Of a stretch of DNA of 64,000 nucleotides, positions 32,791 to 43,805 are shown piece by piece; the first letter of the stretch is position 1, and every line of letters begins with the position of its first letter. This stretch comes from Heterotrichella gracilis. Its lineage: Eukaryota > Sar > Xanthophyceae > Tribonematales > Xanthonemataceae. The stretch lies in the NCBI GenBank assembly GCA_032358255.1, contig JAULBX010011545.1, positions 41,520-105,519 of the forward strand. Direction: 5' to 3'. The notes beneath the pieces are model-generated. The model saw only the letters and a program-made list of their open reading frames with translations. It made no database searches and was not told the DNA's origin. The position numbers and the translations under genes were made by a program.

Positions 32791-35230
32791 ATGAGGAGGC
32801 AAAAACGGAAGTGCACCCGGCATTGCCCAGCAGCACCAGCAGCAGCGGAACCAGACTGGTCAGCCCTACCCGTAATAGCCAGTGTGCTACTTGCCTGTGG
32901 ACAACAGGAGCATGAGGCCGCTGCAGCAGTCATGCGCGGGGTGTGCGCCGCCTGGCGCGCCGCGGTGGATGGCGCGGTGGCCAGCCTCACCACGCGTGCA
33001 GGGCTGCTGATGCCCGCGGTGGGCGCGGGTGGGCGGAGGTTGTCTCAGGGTCCAGGGGCAACGGTAAGGGTTTTGGGTGTTGGTTTAGGGTTTAGGAGAC
33101 CGGGTCAACAATAGGGGGAGTAGCGGACAAGAAGGCAATGCCCTTTTGTGCTATCCTTTTCGTGCCTTTTCAATGACAGCCAGCGTACACTATTTTTACT
33201 TTCCATCACGTTTTTGCCCCTGCCCCTTTCATGTTCTGCTTCACCAGTGCGCCTGTTCAATAACAGCTTCTTCACAGTATACCACTCCGTATCAATGTGT
33301 TTGTGCCTTAGGGCCTGCACCTGGGTCACCGCTTCCCCTCCCTGGCCCGCCTCACCATCTGCCTGGAGTGGGTGGATGGCCGCGCCTTCAGGGACGCATT
33401 GAGTGCGCTCTCGGACTGCCGCCATCTGGTGGACCTCACTTTCAGGTGCAGACAACTGTTGCATTCTAAACCCTAAACCCTTAGGGTTGAACCACAACCC
33501 CTTGTGCGCTCTCCGACCGCCGCCACTTGTTGGACCTCAGCTTCAGATGCAGTGAACTGGTATTCACAACCCTAAACCCCTCAACCCTTAGGGTTGAACA
33601 CTACCGGGCCCTTTCGGCCTGTGAGGTGGTCCTCACGTGCCTCATTTTTGTTTGGCCTGCCTGCAAAAATTACAAATGTCCTGTGTGTTTTTAGTTTTGG
33701 CCTACCTGCAACTGGGTGCCATGCATCCAGCCCTGGAACTGTGAGAGGAGCTCCCTGGATGGCCATGGCTGCCCCAAAACCTGAACCCTACACCCTACAC
33801 CCTTGTAAGGCGCCCTTCCTTCCCTTATCCTCCAGGCACAAGGCTAGAGCCCGGGGTGTGGACGAGCTGTTTCGCCTCACGCAGCTCACAGGCCTGCACC
33901 TGCTGCGCTGCAGGTGGCGCGCAAGCCCCACTGGATGATGCCCCTGGTTGGCATCAGCGCGCTCACGGGTCTACAGGCGCTGTCCATTAGCAGCAAGTAC
34001 CGTGGGCCCAGGGAGTCCGTCCAGGTAATTTAAAAAATACTAACATATAATTTTATATTAATAATCATCATTTGACTATTATCAATCAGTGGATCAGGGG
34101 TCGTAGCCGCAGGCACACGCCTCCTCTTTGCCAACCCATCTTCCTTGGTTTTAGTGAAGTTGCATTTTATAGCATGCTATAGCATTCACCATTTTGGATC
34201 TAAAATACACGTCTCATTTTGCAGCCGCAGCACGTTTTTTTTTTTGTGAAGTTGCGTGTAGCATGCAGTTGCATTCGCCTTTTCCTGTTCAAAAATGCAT
34301 GTATTATTTTGCAGCCGCAGCACGTGGAGCTGCTCACGTGTGACGTGGCCCCCTTGGCCGCCCTCGCCTCCCTCACCCGCCTGCACCTCGCCAGCCTGGA
34401 GCTAGACAGGCTTGTAGCAGATGAGCTGATCGGTCTCCCAGAAGACGAAGCGGAGGCTGCAGAGGTGGGAGGGCTGTCCTCCCGCCACCTGGCGGCCCTC
34501 ACCTGCCTGCGCCAGCTGCACCTGATCGACTGTAACGTCGCCCCACTGGGGTTCCTCCCCGCGCTCACCGCCCTGGAGGGGGTGGACCTGGCCGGCTGCC
34601 GCTGGGTGCATTGGCTGGATCGGTGGGAGTATGGTAGTGTGCTGGGGCACATGCTGGGGTGCATGGGCGGGCTCACTCGGCTGACCAGCTTGGCGGTAGC
34701 GGACAATCGCACGCACAATGCTCCACCTGTCATCCCTGGTCAACCTGCGCCAGCTGTCCACCCGCCACAGCGCACTCAACTACCACCACTTTGTGCCCGC
34801 GCTGGAGCATTTGACAGGGCTCACCCGCCTGGATGCGCATGGGTGCACCCCCCCGCGCAGCCGAGTAGATGACACCTGCAGCTTCTACAATAGCGACGGG
34901 CCGGACAGAACCCCGTGTGAAGCGGTGTGGGACTGGGCGCCGCTTGGCGCACTGACTCGCCTGTGCCACCTGCAGCTGGGGATGCCGGAGGACCGCGGGG
35001 ATGCCATGCTGAAGGGTGTGTGCAGGCTGACGGGGTTGACCTGCCTGGAACTCACGGGGTGGTATGGGCTGAGCGGTGGGGGTGTGCGTGGTGTGGTAGG
35101 GTCCCTCCCTTGGCTGCAGCGCCTGCGTGTGCCTGTCCAGTTGGTGCCTGTGGTGAGCCGCCATGCCATGTTGGGATCGGAGTTCATGCTGGATATTGAG
35201 AAGCATTTGAACCAAGCGAATGCAACGTAG
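32791..35230 (+). CDS. F-box-like leucine-rich-repeat protein with two frame breaks
   Basis: Exons: 32791-33063, 33312-33445, 33836-about 33913, continuing in another frame to 34024, then 34315-35230 (TAG). The N-terminal DWSALPVIASVLLACG and VMRGVCAAWRAAVDGAV look like a degenerate F-box. Next come irregular LRRs (LTQLTGLHLLRC, ISALTGLQALSIS, LASLTRLHLASLEL, LTCLRQLHLIDCNV, LTGLTRLDAHGC, LTRLCHLQLG). A probable substrate receptor of an SCF ligase or a scaffold, by inference. Near 33914-33930 the frame must shift by one base to pass from LLRC to ARKPHWMMPLVG, and near 34718-34735 it must shift again from SLAVADNRTHN to LHLSSLVNLRQL. The gene is therefore either a recent pseudogene or the sequence carries indel errors. 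LRR spacing continues across both breaks. Confidence 0.72.
33400..33600. repeat. Tandem ~101-bp unit: LRR exon 2 donor edge plus head-to-head telomere motif
   Basis: 33400-33490 (GTGCGCTCTC, GACTGCCGCCA, TGGACCTCA, TTCAG, then AACCCTAAACCC type) is repeated at 33503-33597. Each copy ends in CCCTAAACCC joined to TTAGGGTTGAAC (33466-33491 and 33568-33599), that is, telomere motifs in opposite orientation meeting head to head. Confidence 0.88.
34150..34328. repeat. Tandem ~88-bp duplication of LRR exon acceptor
   Basis: 34150-34234 and 34240-34327 share GTGAAGTTGC, TAGCATGC, GCATTC, and an identical ATTTTGCAGCCGCAGCACGT. Only the downstream copy leads into the open exon; the upstream one ends in a T12 run. 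Confidence 0.88.
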
Positions 35231-36547
35231 CGGTGGGGGGTGGGGGGGCAACAGGGGTGGGTGGTCGGTGGGGGGTGGAGGGGAAGAGGGTGAGCACGAG
35301 AGGGGCATGTGGGGGGTTGAAATATTTTTGGCAGAGGACTGAGCTGACTCTTTAGGGTTTAGGGTCTGGGTCTGAGAATTCATTAACATTATAAAGAGTT
35401 ATAATCAATTATATGCTCAAACCACTTACCAGGCGAACATGCATACTATCCTCCGCAGCACATTACACTACTGTGCTGGCGCCGTAGCGCAATGTGCTGC
35501 ACCAATGGCATGGTCCTGTCCCGTCTTTCTGTGTCACATGGATGGACATCTAGTCGCAGAAGATCAAAGGGTGGTTCCAACGGTGCCAGGAAAGAGCTGC
35601 TTGGTGCCGCATGAGCAAGACTGGCTGCTAGTCTGACTATATTTTGCATGTTACTAAAAGTATAATGGCAGCAGGATGTTGCCTGGATGCTTACGTAGGG
35701 CGTGAGATGCGCAGCTGGCCCAGTGTAGTAAGCACGTTGTTCTGAATGCAAACGGCTCAGTAAGCACGTTGTTCTGAATGCAAACGGCTTCCCAGTGATC
35801 CGCTGATTGCAGCTGAGCTTTTTTCTCTACAACTGCAATAGGGCTGTTGGAGAACGGCATGCCAAGATGTTGTACACATGCCAAGGGGCAGTGCCTGTCA
35901 CTGGCGGATGTTTAATTTTTGCACAGTGCACACAGTCTGGAATTTGTCCCAGTGTAGTGCGCTGCTACAACCAGCTGTGACAGTATGGTATGAGGATATT
36001 CCACTGGGTGGGGTGGGGTGCTAGGCAATGCCGCAAGCAGCCTTGCAAGCGCAGGGCACTCACTAAAGAGTACACAGCAGTCTTGACGTGTGGTTACATA
36101 GCAACTTATGGGTAGTACACCAGTATATCTTGGCCAAAAAGCAGGCTGCATAGCGCACTGCATAGGACAAGGTCTTATTTGATAAAACACGTGTTGTGTG
36201 CCTTTCAAAAAGCCCAACGACGAAACCACTCACTATTTGAAGTTCAACTACACAGTCAACGGCTCGCAGTAAGCAAAAGGATTCTGTAGCTACGCTATGT
36301 GGCACCAGTAAGCGGTGAAGGTGGCATAGGTTTGAAAACTTGACAGAAGTGGGTAGGTGTGTCTATCTACGAGGTTTCCTGCTACCCACTACACTAGTGC
36401 TGCACCCACTAAACTAAGCTGCTACCTAGTCTCCTGTCCACTCTCGGGAAACAGTGCGGTAACTGGGCTGCTCTCAAAACTGGACTGGACGTTCTACACC
36501 CTCTTGGAAAACTTGAACGCCCCAGAACTAGCTGCAACCGCATCTGC
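35231..36547. other. Convergent intergenic region with a perfect direct repeat
   Basis: Between the 3' ends of the LRR gene and the minus-strand Q-rich gene. A direct repeat with core GTAAGCACGTTGTTCTGAAT, continuing through GCAAACGGCT, occurs at 35728-35757 and 35760-35789 (30 of 30 identical). G-rich GGGGGT tracts lie at 35232-35290. No gene recognised. Confidence 0.6.
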
Positions 36548-37318
36548 TTAGCTTGCCCCACGCTGCACAATTGTTGTGTTCCCTGGTAGCCCAACGCTAT
36601 GAACTAGGTACCTCTGCTGCCCAGCTGCAGGCCCCTGGCTCGAGACCTGTATGGCCTGATATACCACCGGTACTGAGCCCTGCACGACAGTCACCAGTGG
36701 CGAGCTGCTGCCTGCCCCATACTGGGGACCCACCCCCTGCTGGATCACGTGCACTGCACCGCCCTGGTCCACGCTGATCGTCGTCCCGTGCAGCCCAGAG
36801 CCAGAGACCTGCAGTACTTGATGGGGGATAGCGGTTGTGCTGTAGAGCGCACCCCCATGGCTCGCAGCATGCTGCCAGCCTGTAGATACGCCAGATATGA
36901 AGGTGGGTTGCTGGGGGGTCGACGTGAAGTGCTGGGGGCGTCCACCCCCACCGAAAGCTGTGCTGGCGGGCTGCGCCTGGGCGGGGGCGTCGGACTGTAT
37001 GCTGCCAACTTGGATTCCCGCCAGGGCTGCTGCCGTGGAGAGGGAGTGGGGGATGGGGGAGCCCACGGGCGCCTTGATGACAGTGACGTTGGTGGGCGGT
37101 GGCGGGGCGGGGGCTTGCACCAGGTAGCCCGTGGCTGACGAGAAGGGCAGCTGTGCGATGCCCTGCTGCCTCTGGGGCTGAGCCGAAACTACCACATAAC
37201 CCTGCTGATTGCTGCACCCGTATTGCAGGAGCTGCCCCGAGGATGCCGTGGTGTACGAGGGTACTTGCTGCACGGGCAGCACCGCTGCATACCCAGGTCC
37301 GGCGTACGCAGTATTCAT
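36548..37318 (-). CDS. Low-complexity Q/G/V-rich protein, function unknown
   Basis: Single open frame of 256 residues from ATG at 37318 (MNTAYAGPGYAAVLPVQQVP) to TAA at 36548. The frame stays open about 90 bases upstream of this ATG, so an upstream exon is possible. Composition is rich in Gln, Gly, Ser, Val and Pro with motifs such as VVSAQPQRQQG, APAPPPPTNVTVI, HVIQQGVGPQYGAG and VVYQAIQVSSQG. There is no membrane segment, zinc finger or coiled coil. It resembles transactivation or prion-like segments of nuclear proteins. I do not recognise a family. It could be an exon of a larger gene, but no convincing splice partners are seen. Confidence 0.55.
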   Translation of the reverse strand: MNTAYAGPGYAAVLPVQQVPSYTTASSGQLLQYGCSNQQGYVVVSAQPQRQQGIAQLPFSSATGYLVQAPAPPPPTNVTVIKAPVGSPIPHSLSTAAALAGIQVGSIQSDAPAQAQPASTAFGGGGRPQHFTSTPQQPTFISGVSTGWQHAASHGGALYSTTAIPHQVLQVSGSGLHGTTISVDQGGAVHVIQQGVGPQYGAGSSSPLVTVVQGSVPVVYQAIQVSSQGPAAGQQRYLVHSVGLPGNTTIVQRGAS

Positions 37319-39112
37319 GGCCCTCAACACGGTATCGCCCACTTCATCACGCCAACATCTTGGGCCTCGGCCCCTGCTGGCAGCTGCCACGGCATCACGC
37401 AGAAACAAACGTGATAGTCACGTTGGAAAAACTTGGTGCGGGGACCCTGATGGCTCTTGGAACGCGGTTTTGAAGACAAGCGGTGAGGAAGGCTATGCCA
37501 GTTCAAGGTTTGCTCGCAAAGCACACTGGAAGTGTTGGCGTGTGGGCAACTTCCCACAGTTTAGTCACATGCCTTCAGGGATACAGCTCGTCACCTCTCA
37601 GCAGTGCAACGCGCAACGGGCCGACCTCAAGCAACAGAACTTGCTAATAGCTGTAGGTGCACTGCTCATGTGCACCCTTACACTAAGTTACAGCCCAAGA
37701 TCTAGCGGCACAGTTCTATCACTGATATACGACCGACAGTTGTTCGTGCCAAGCGTGTTGGCTGGCCTCGGCCAACCAGCGTGCTGCCAGTCAAACGCGT
37801 TTTGAGGGTCTTACCAGATATGACGTAATGGGTTTCGGGATTTCTGACAAGCACCCTATCCTGCATCCAAGGAGCAGTTTCCACACGATACAAATGCCCT
37901 AGCCGTCAAGCAGGTAACTAGGTACATCTGTAGTACCCTTGCTGGATGCTTGCAGCAAGCCGGCTACAGCCATCACCATTACCAAAGATCCCCTGCGGCC
38001 ATCATGGCAGCAGGCGCCCCCCATGGCAACAAACATGTACCTGGAGCACTGCTGGAAAGAAAGCACCCCGCAAGCGCCCAACAATTGGCGTGCTCATCTT
38101 ACCCTATTTCAACATCTTTCTGCCAATTTTCTTCCAGGGCGCAAGGTAGCGGCCAAGCCCCCTGATACCCTACTGTGCGCCAGGCGCTCTCAAATGATCC
38201 TAAGCACGGGGATTGTAAAAAGTTTGCAACTTGACAACAAAAGGTGGACAGGCTGTCCCAGGGATAAACCAAAAGATGCAGCACACTCGAAAACTCCGTC
38301 TGCAATACCCACCCCGCTTGTCCTGGGCCAGCTATATGTGTGGGGGCTGAAATAACGCCGAATCTGTTTCAAATGGATCGGTATATCACAAATAGTGCAG
38401 TGTGGACCCATGCCCATGAACCCACAACGGAAATGTCTTGTGCCATACTGATGCTAAGAGAACATCTCTCAGCAACTGGCGTGAGAGCCATGAGATGCCA
38501 AGGCACGGTGCTGGCAGCAGGCAAAAAGTTCTAACAGGTTTACCAACTGCACTCCAACATGGCAACTGCCAAACAAAGGGAAAGGAAAATGTTGTGGTGT
38601 GGACACAACCACACCGACTGTAAAACACCCACACGCTGCTCATCAATGCTGTGCCAGTGTGCGGCTCGCAGAAACCACATTCAAGTAATGCGGATTGTTG
38701 AAAATCACGGCGGGCGGTGGAAACAACGTGTGAAATCTTGATCGGCAGGTGGACGCAGAAAAGTACCAACCCCCCAACATCGAGGATGGGGACCAATTGG
38801 CAACAAAAGGAAAAACCAAATACCTTGAGGAGCTGTTGGTGAGGGCTGCACTGCCTTGAAGCCATTCATTTGGCTGCGAATGGGGACAAGCCCTCCCTAA
38901 ATGCTGATCATTGGGTGATCACTGGTTTATTATTGGGTGCCTTGTGCACCAAGCTGCCATATCCCTGTATTGTGAAGACTATTCATCGTAGTGGCTGCTG
39001 ATCATAGGCTGATCACTGGCGATCACTGGCTGATCGTTGGCTGTCTTGTGAACCAAGTCATACATTTTCAACACGCAGCAACCCTGGCCCCATGCATAGC
39101 CCTGCTGCTGCC
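37319..39112. other. Intergenic region with TGATCA-rich tandem stretch
   Basis: No exon supported. At 38905-39045 there are imperfect repeats of GCTGATCA(C/T)TGG type (GGCTGATCACTGG, GGTGATCACTGG, GGCTGATCGTTGG). This should include the promoter of the Q-rich gene and the 3' flank of the MYB gene. Confidence 0.45.
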
Positions 39113-42100
39113 TCATCGACGCAGCATCTGAGGCGGGTGGCCATTCAGGGCGTCCTGCCCTGCTGCCATGCCAGGCGGTTGCCTGTCCAACTCATCCGAT
39201 CCATACTCTGCCAGGGTCTGCAACAAGAACAAATACGTAATAAATAAACAATATCAGTACACTTAAAACCCTGGGTGCAGAGGTCTTTCATCTTTACCTG
39301 GTCAAGGTAAAAGTTGCTGCAATATCAGTTGTAATACACCTCACACCGCGCATGAAAACCAATAAAGCATATGCAACTATATGACTGTAAATATAAGATG
39401 ATAACAATATATATTGCAATCATTACTACTGAAATCCCACCTCCAGCAGGGTGACCAGCTGCGTGCTGCTGAAGCTGGGGGTCATGAGCACGTTGTAAAG
39501 CCCACTGTCAAGAGTCTCAATCTTGACATCGGCCTGGCCGCGGCCCTCCATCTTGATGGGCGGGTAGCCGCCGCCGTTGCCCTGCTGAGGGTACCCACCG
39601 CCGTTGCCCATGGGTGGATAGCCACCATTGCCGCCGCCGTTGGCCATTGGCATGGGCCGGTTGTTGGTCAGCTGCACGTTCTGGGCCTCCAGGCGAATGG
39701 AGTTCTCCTGCAAGAGGGTGGAAAGGTGTGATAGGGCTGTGGCATGGCCTTGAGCATGGCAGGCGTGTCATGCCATAACTGCTTGGCACAAGCTGCGCAA
39801 GGGGTCGCTACTAAGCCGGCTGCACTGCTGCAACGCAAGTGATTTTCAACTGGGACCATATTTGCCAGCCCTGGGGCCCTGCCGCTGCAGCTACATGCCA
39901 TGCCCCTCCAAGATATTGTAACTTGCAAGTACCTTGTAGTGCAGCCATCTGTTCCTCCACTTGCTTGGCAAAGTCTACTCAATAAATTCCCATTAATTTT
40001 GGTTTTGAAACTATTTTCCCATTCCAAGCGCACCTTCGCCAGCCCGCTCTCCTCCATGAGCTTGGCAAAGTCCATGGAGTTGACAAACTCCAGCGACTTG
40101 CTGCCCTCGCTCAGCAGCTTGTGCAGCAGCTTGCGGTGCTGCTCAGTAAAGCTGCTGCTGGTGCGCATGGCGGTGCCCGGACCACCACCGCCACCACCAC
40201 CGCCACGCCACATGGCCGACCCTGGGTAGCCCTGCATGCCGTTGTTCCCCTGTGGCTGCAATCCCGGGGGGTAGCCCTGCGCGTTGGCGTTGGCTTGCGC
40301 GCGTGCCTGCGCTTGGGCGTGGGCGTGTGCCTGGGCTTGGGCGTGTGCCTGCTGCGCTTGAGCTTGGGCCTGCTGTGCCTGCTGCTGCTGCTGCTGCTGG
40401 GCATACTGCGCGTGCGCGTCCTCCTGGTGCTGGTCCAGGTTGCCTGCAAGGGGGTGAATGGTAAGGGGTTGGATTCGCGAGACAAATTTTACATTGCACC
40501 TTTTTTCTTTCGACATACTTGCACACGGCTGCGCCAGCAGCTCCTGCTTTGATCCACATGAGCACTTCCATCCCTAAACCCTAAACATTAGACACAATAC
40601 CCTAAACATGCACTTGGCTGCGCCAGCAGCTCCTGATTGAGCCACCTGAGCACCTCCATCCATAAACCCTAAGCCTTAAACCCTAGACAAAACCCTACAC
40701 ACTTACTTGGCTGCGCCAGCAGCTCCTGCTTGAGCCACATGAGCACGTCGTCCCCGCCCACAGTCTCCTGCGTGGACAGGTCGATCATGCAGGCCCCCAG
40801 CTGGTCGCGCGTGGCGGGCGGGCCATCATCCACGCAGATCTGGAGCGGTCCCCCCATCAGGTTGATCTCCTCGGCAAGCGCTTGCTCCTGGGAGCTCAGC
40901 GCCTCCTGCAGCACAATGGGTACACAGTATGATTAGTACTAATACGTAGTGGGCAAACCCCAAACCCTAACATGAACCCTACACCCTCAACGTACAGGAT
41001 ATGCGGGGGCACAACCCATCAACCCACAATTGATGGATAAATTACATATGTTCTAGTGTATACAGCCGGACCAGCACGTGGCGGTCATGCACACGTGAGC
41101 CTGTGGCGGCAGGCTGTGGAAGGGTACTTATTGCCTGCCCTTTCCGCGTCAGCCATCACCAACTGAAAGAGTGGGTGCGGCATGCGCCACAATATTACTG
41201 CAATTTTTGGCATGTTGTAGATATGCAGGGCATTCCCTGGTGGTTCAACCCCCCTGTAGCGATGCATATGGTATGGCAATTTCACATATGAATAGATGCT
41301 CGATTGCCAAATATACTCCCTGTACAGCCACCGCCCCCAACCCCCACACCCACCTTGTATACCCGGAACATCACGGGGTTGAGGTTCTCCCCATTCTGGT
41401 GGCCCTCAGGCTGCTGCCCAGGCGGGTACATCCTGCCCCGCGAGCGGTTGAGGTAGTTGGGGTTGGCGGGCGGCAGCTCCACGTGCTGGTGCATGAATGG
41501 CGAGGGCCGCTTTGACCCCATGAGCGCCGCCCGCAGGGAGCCTGGCGGGGCGGACTGCGTGGCTTGGGGCTGCGAGTATTGGGGCTGGGGCGGGCGGGCC
41601 TGCGCGGCGGGCTGCTCATACCCCTGCCCGGGCCGGGGGTGCTGGCCGGTGATGGGGCGGCCCTGGTAGGTGCGCACGTGCGGTGGGGGGCGGAGGGTGT
41701 GCAGCTGCCCCCCTTGCTGGCCCCCCGTGCTGGTCTCGGGCCCCTGCCACGACGCGGAGGACTGCGGCGGCGAGCGCACGTGCTGCGCGTGGTCCCTCCG
41801 CCACCTGGGTTCCCCCTGGGGCTGCGAGTGCGACTGTTCCTGGCGGTGCTTCTCCACAGCCAGGGCGTCCATCTGCCTGCGCTGGTGGATGGCCTCGTGC
41901 TGGTTGGCCAGCCACTCCCGCTGCTCGCGCTCCCACTCCGCCCGCTGGTGGCTGGTGCGCTGCTCGGCTGCGGCTGCCGCCACCGGGGCGGGGTCCTCCA
42001 CGCCGGCCCAGTTGCCCTGCCGCTGCATTCCCATCCCGCCCATTTGGGACATGCTGCGGGGCCGAGGGGCGGCCTGGGGCTGCTGCGGGGGCCCCTGGTT

Positions 42101-43805
42101 GAGCGTCAGCTGCGCCATCATCTGCTGCTGCTGCTGGTGAGACAGCGGGGGCGACACCGGTGGTAGCGCTTGCTGCCGCGTTGGTGCCTGCTGCTGTGGA
42201 GGCTGGTGGGGGGCACCGGGCTGCTGGTGCATGGGGCCTTGGCAAGGCAGGCCCTGTGGGCCCCACTCCTGCCGCTCGGCCTTGGCGTGTCCAGCTGACC
42301 AGTCGCCGGGGGGCCGAACAGGGGCTCCCTGCCACTGCACCGCACACAGCGCCTCGGGTCAACGAGCAGGGCATACCAGGCTAATAGTAAGCTACATTTG
42401 AAAGGCGCAGTGGGTACATGCAGCAGCAGCCAACGAAGGAACGAGTGATGTGAAGGATCCTTAAGCTCAGAGATGACTTATCACGCTTTCAAGCCCAGCA
42501 CCATCCATTCCATGCCATGCACCAGCAGGTATGTGCACCACATGGCACGGCAAAGGCAGGGGAATGGCACAGGCGCTGGCAACGCACTGAAACGCCAGAG
42601 AAACTGCGTTTTCAAAGCTTCGAAAACATGCACGGCTGTGCACCAGCAAATGGGATGCGTTTGTACCTGCGCCAGTGGGTCCAGCCTGGGCCTCTTATTC
42701 GACACGCTGGCACCGCCATCAGGGCTTGCAGGGAAGTGGCCGGAGCTGTGCCCTGTGGGCGGCCCAGCGTGGTTTGCAGAGTGTGAGTGCGCGCCTGCGC
42801 GTGCCGCAGACCAGCGTGAGAGGAAACACCAAACATGCGATGGCGCTGCAGCCCATCATGAAAAGTGGGTGCCTATGGGTGCAGTGGGCTGATGGAGGGT
42901 GGAGGATGTGTGACGCCACCGCAGTCCATCGCTTGCATTGAGACTGGGTCCCTGATGTGTGACAACACACAGCCCATGCTGTTGAGTATGGCATTGTTTT
43001 ACCTAGCACATCGGCTCTGGACGTGGGGTAGGAGCTATTAGGCGCGCTGCTCGCCTCCTGGGCACTGGACATCCCCTGTGAGCTCGCCTCATACTCTGCT
43101 AGATGGGGGTTCTTGCGGCACAGCGCTGCCCATCGGTTCTTGACAGCGTTATCCGTCCTGCAAAAGGCCCAGCGCGGGTCGGTACCTGCTGCCGAATGAG
43201 CGCACGGGACAAGGAGCAAAGCGGGGCGCACCTGCCACCGATGATTTTGGCAAGCTCTGTCCACTTGTTGCCATGCTCTCTATGCGCGCTGATGAGCTTG
43301 GCATCCTCCTGCAAAAGCAGCAGGGGGTTCAGAGTCCATCCACATGCGAGCAGATATGCCAGCTATGCAAAGTCTGCCAGGTCTTGCCAGGTAGACCTAA
43401 CAAATATGCCAGGTATGGGTACACCCTGTCTGCAACAAATGCGTTGGCATGTGGTGCAGAATACTGTTATTTTCTGAGGCTCACCTCTCCATTCCACTCT
43501 CCCTTCTTCAGGTCTGCACTAAGTACGTTCTTCCATCGCCGCCGGCACTGCAGGGCAAGGGTGGTCAGTTGGAGGCCCAGAATGATTACCTAGTTAGAGG
43601 GCATGTGTGGTGCCCTACATCCAAGAAGAGAAAGTAGCCAGTAGGGGAAAGAGGTGGAGACCTTGCAGGCCCTCAACAAACTTGCCTGTTTGCTAGTTTT
43701 GGTGATAATCTTCTGTGCCACAGCAGCCCACTTCTTGGTCCCCAACTCTGTCACAAGCGTCTTTAAAGACTTGTCCTCCTCGTCCGTCCACTGAGGGCCC
43801 AACAT
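39113..43805 (-). CDS. Two-repeat MYB regulator, FOUR LIPS/MYB88-like, with long Q/A-rich tail
   Basis: Ten exons in coding order: 43686-43805, 43485-43547, 43232-43308, 43003-43157, 42667-42794, 41354-42334, 40707-40905, 40034-40443, 39441-39707, 39113-39217. All phases close; 834 residues. MYB repeat 1 is PQWTDEEDKSLKTLVTELGT through CRRRWKNVL; repeat 2 is KKGEWNGEEDAKLISAHREH through GRTDNAVKNRWAALCRKNP. The GRTDNAVKNR signature and short spacing resemble plant FLP/MYB88 cell-cycle regulators. An NLS-like NKRPRLD follows. The rest is low complexity, with an acidic-looking EEINLMGGPLQICVDDGPPA segment, a Q/A/H run (AQAQAQQAHAQAQA) and a GNGGGYPP repeat region. The first intron uses a GC donor (AAACAG|GCAAGT). 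A start upstream of 43805 cannot be excluded because the exon reads open to its acceptor. Confidence 0.88.
40270..40410. repeat. Q/A/H-encoding minisatellite in MYB exon 8
   Basis: Imperfect GCTTGGGCGTGTGCCTG-type repeats (plus strand) encode alternating Gln/Ala/His; a CTG trinucleotide run at 40380-40400 encodes seven Gln. Confidence 0.85.
40515..40755. repeat. Three copies of MYB exon 7 donor edge with telomere motifs
   Basis: The edge at 40705-40750 (TTGGCTGCGCCAGCAGCTCC) recurs at 40614-40662 and 40524-40573. Each ghost is bordered by CCCTAAACCCTAAAC-type sequence (40573-40590, 40665-40690). The period is about 92 bp, and the unit is one exon edge plus one telomere-like block. Confidence 0.9.

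Noticed and set aside
41564-42166. 200-codon plus-strand frame opposite MYB exon 6
   Set aside because: Shadow of the low-complexity coding exon on the minus strand; no independent support.
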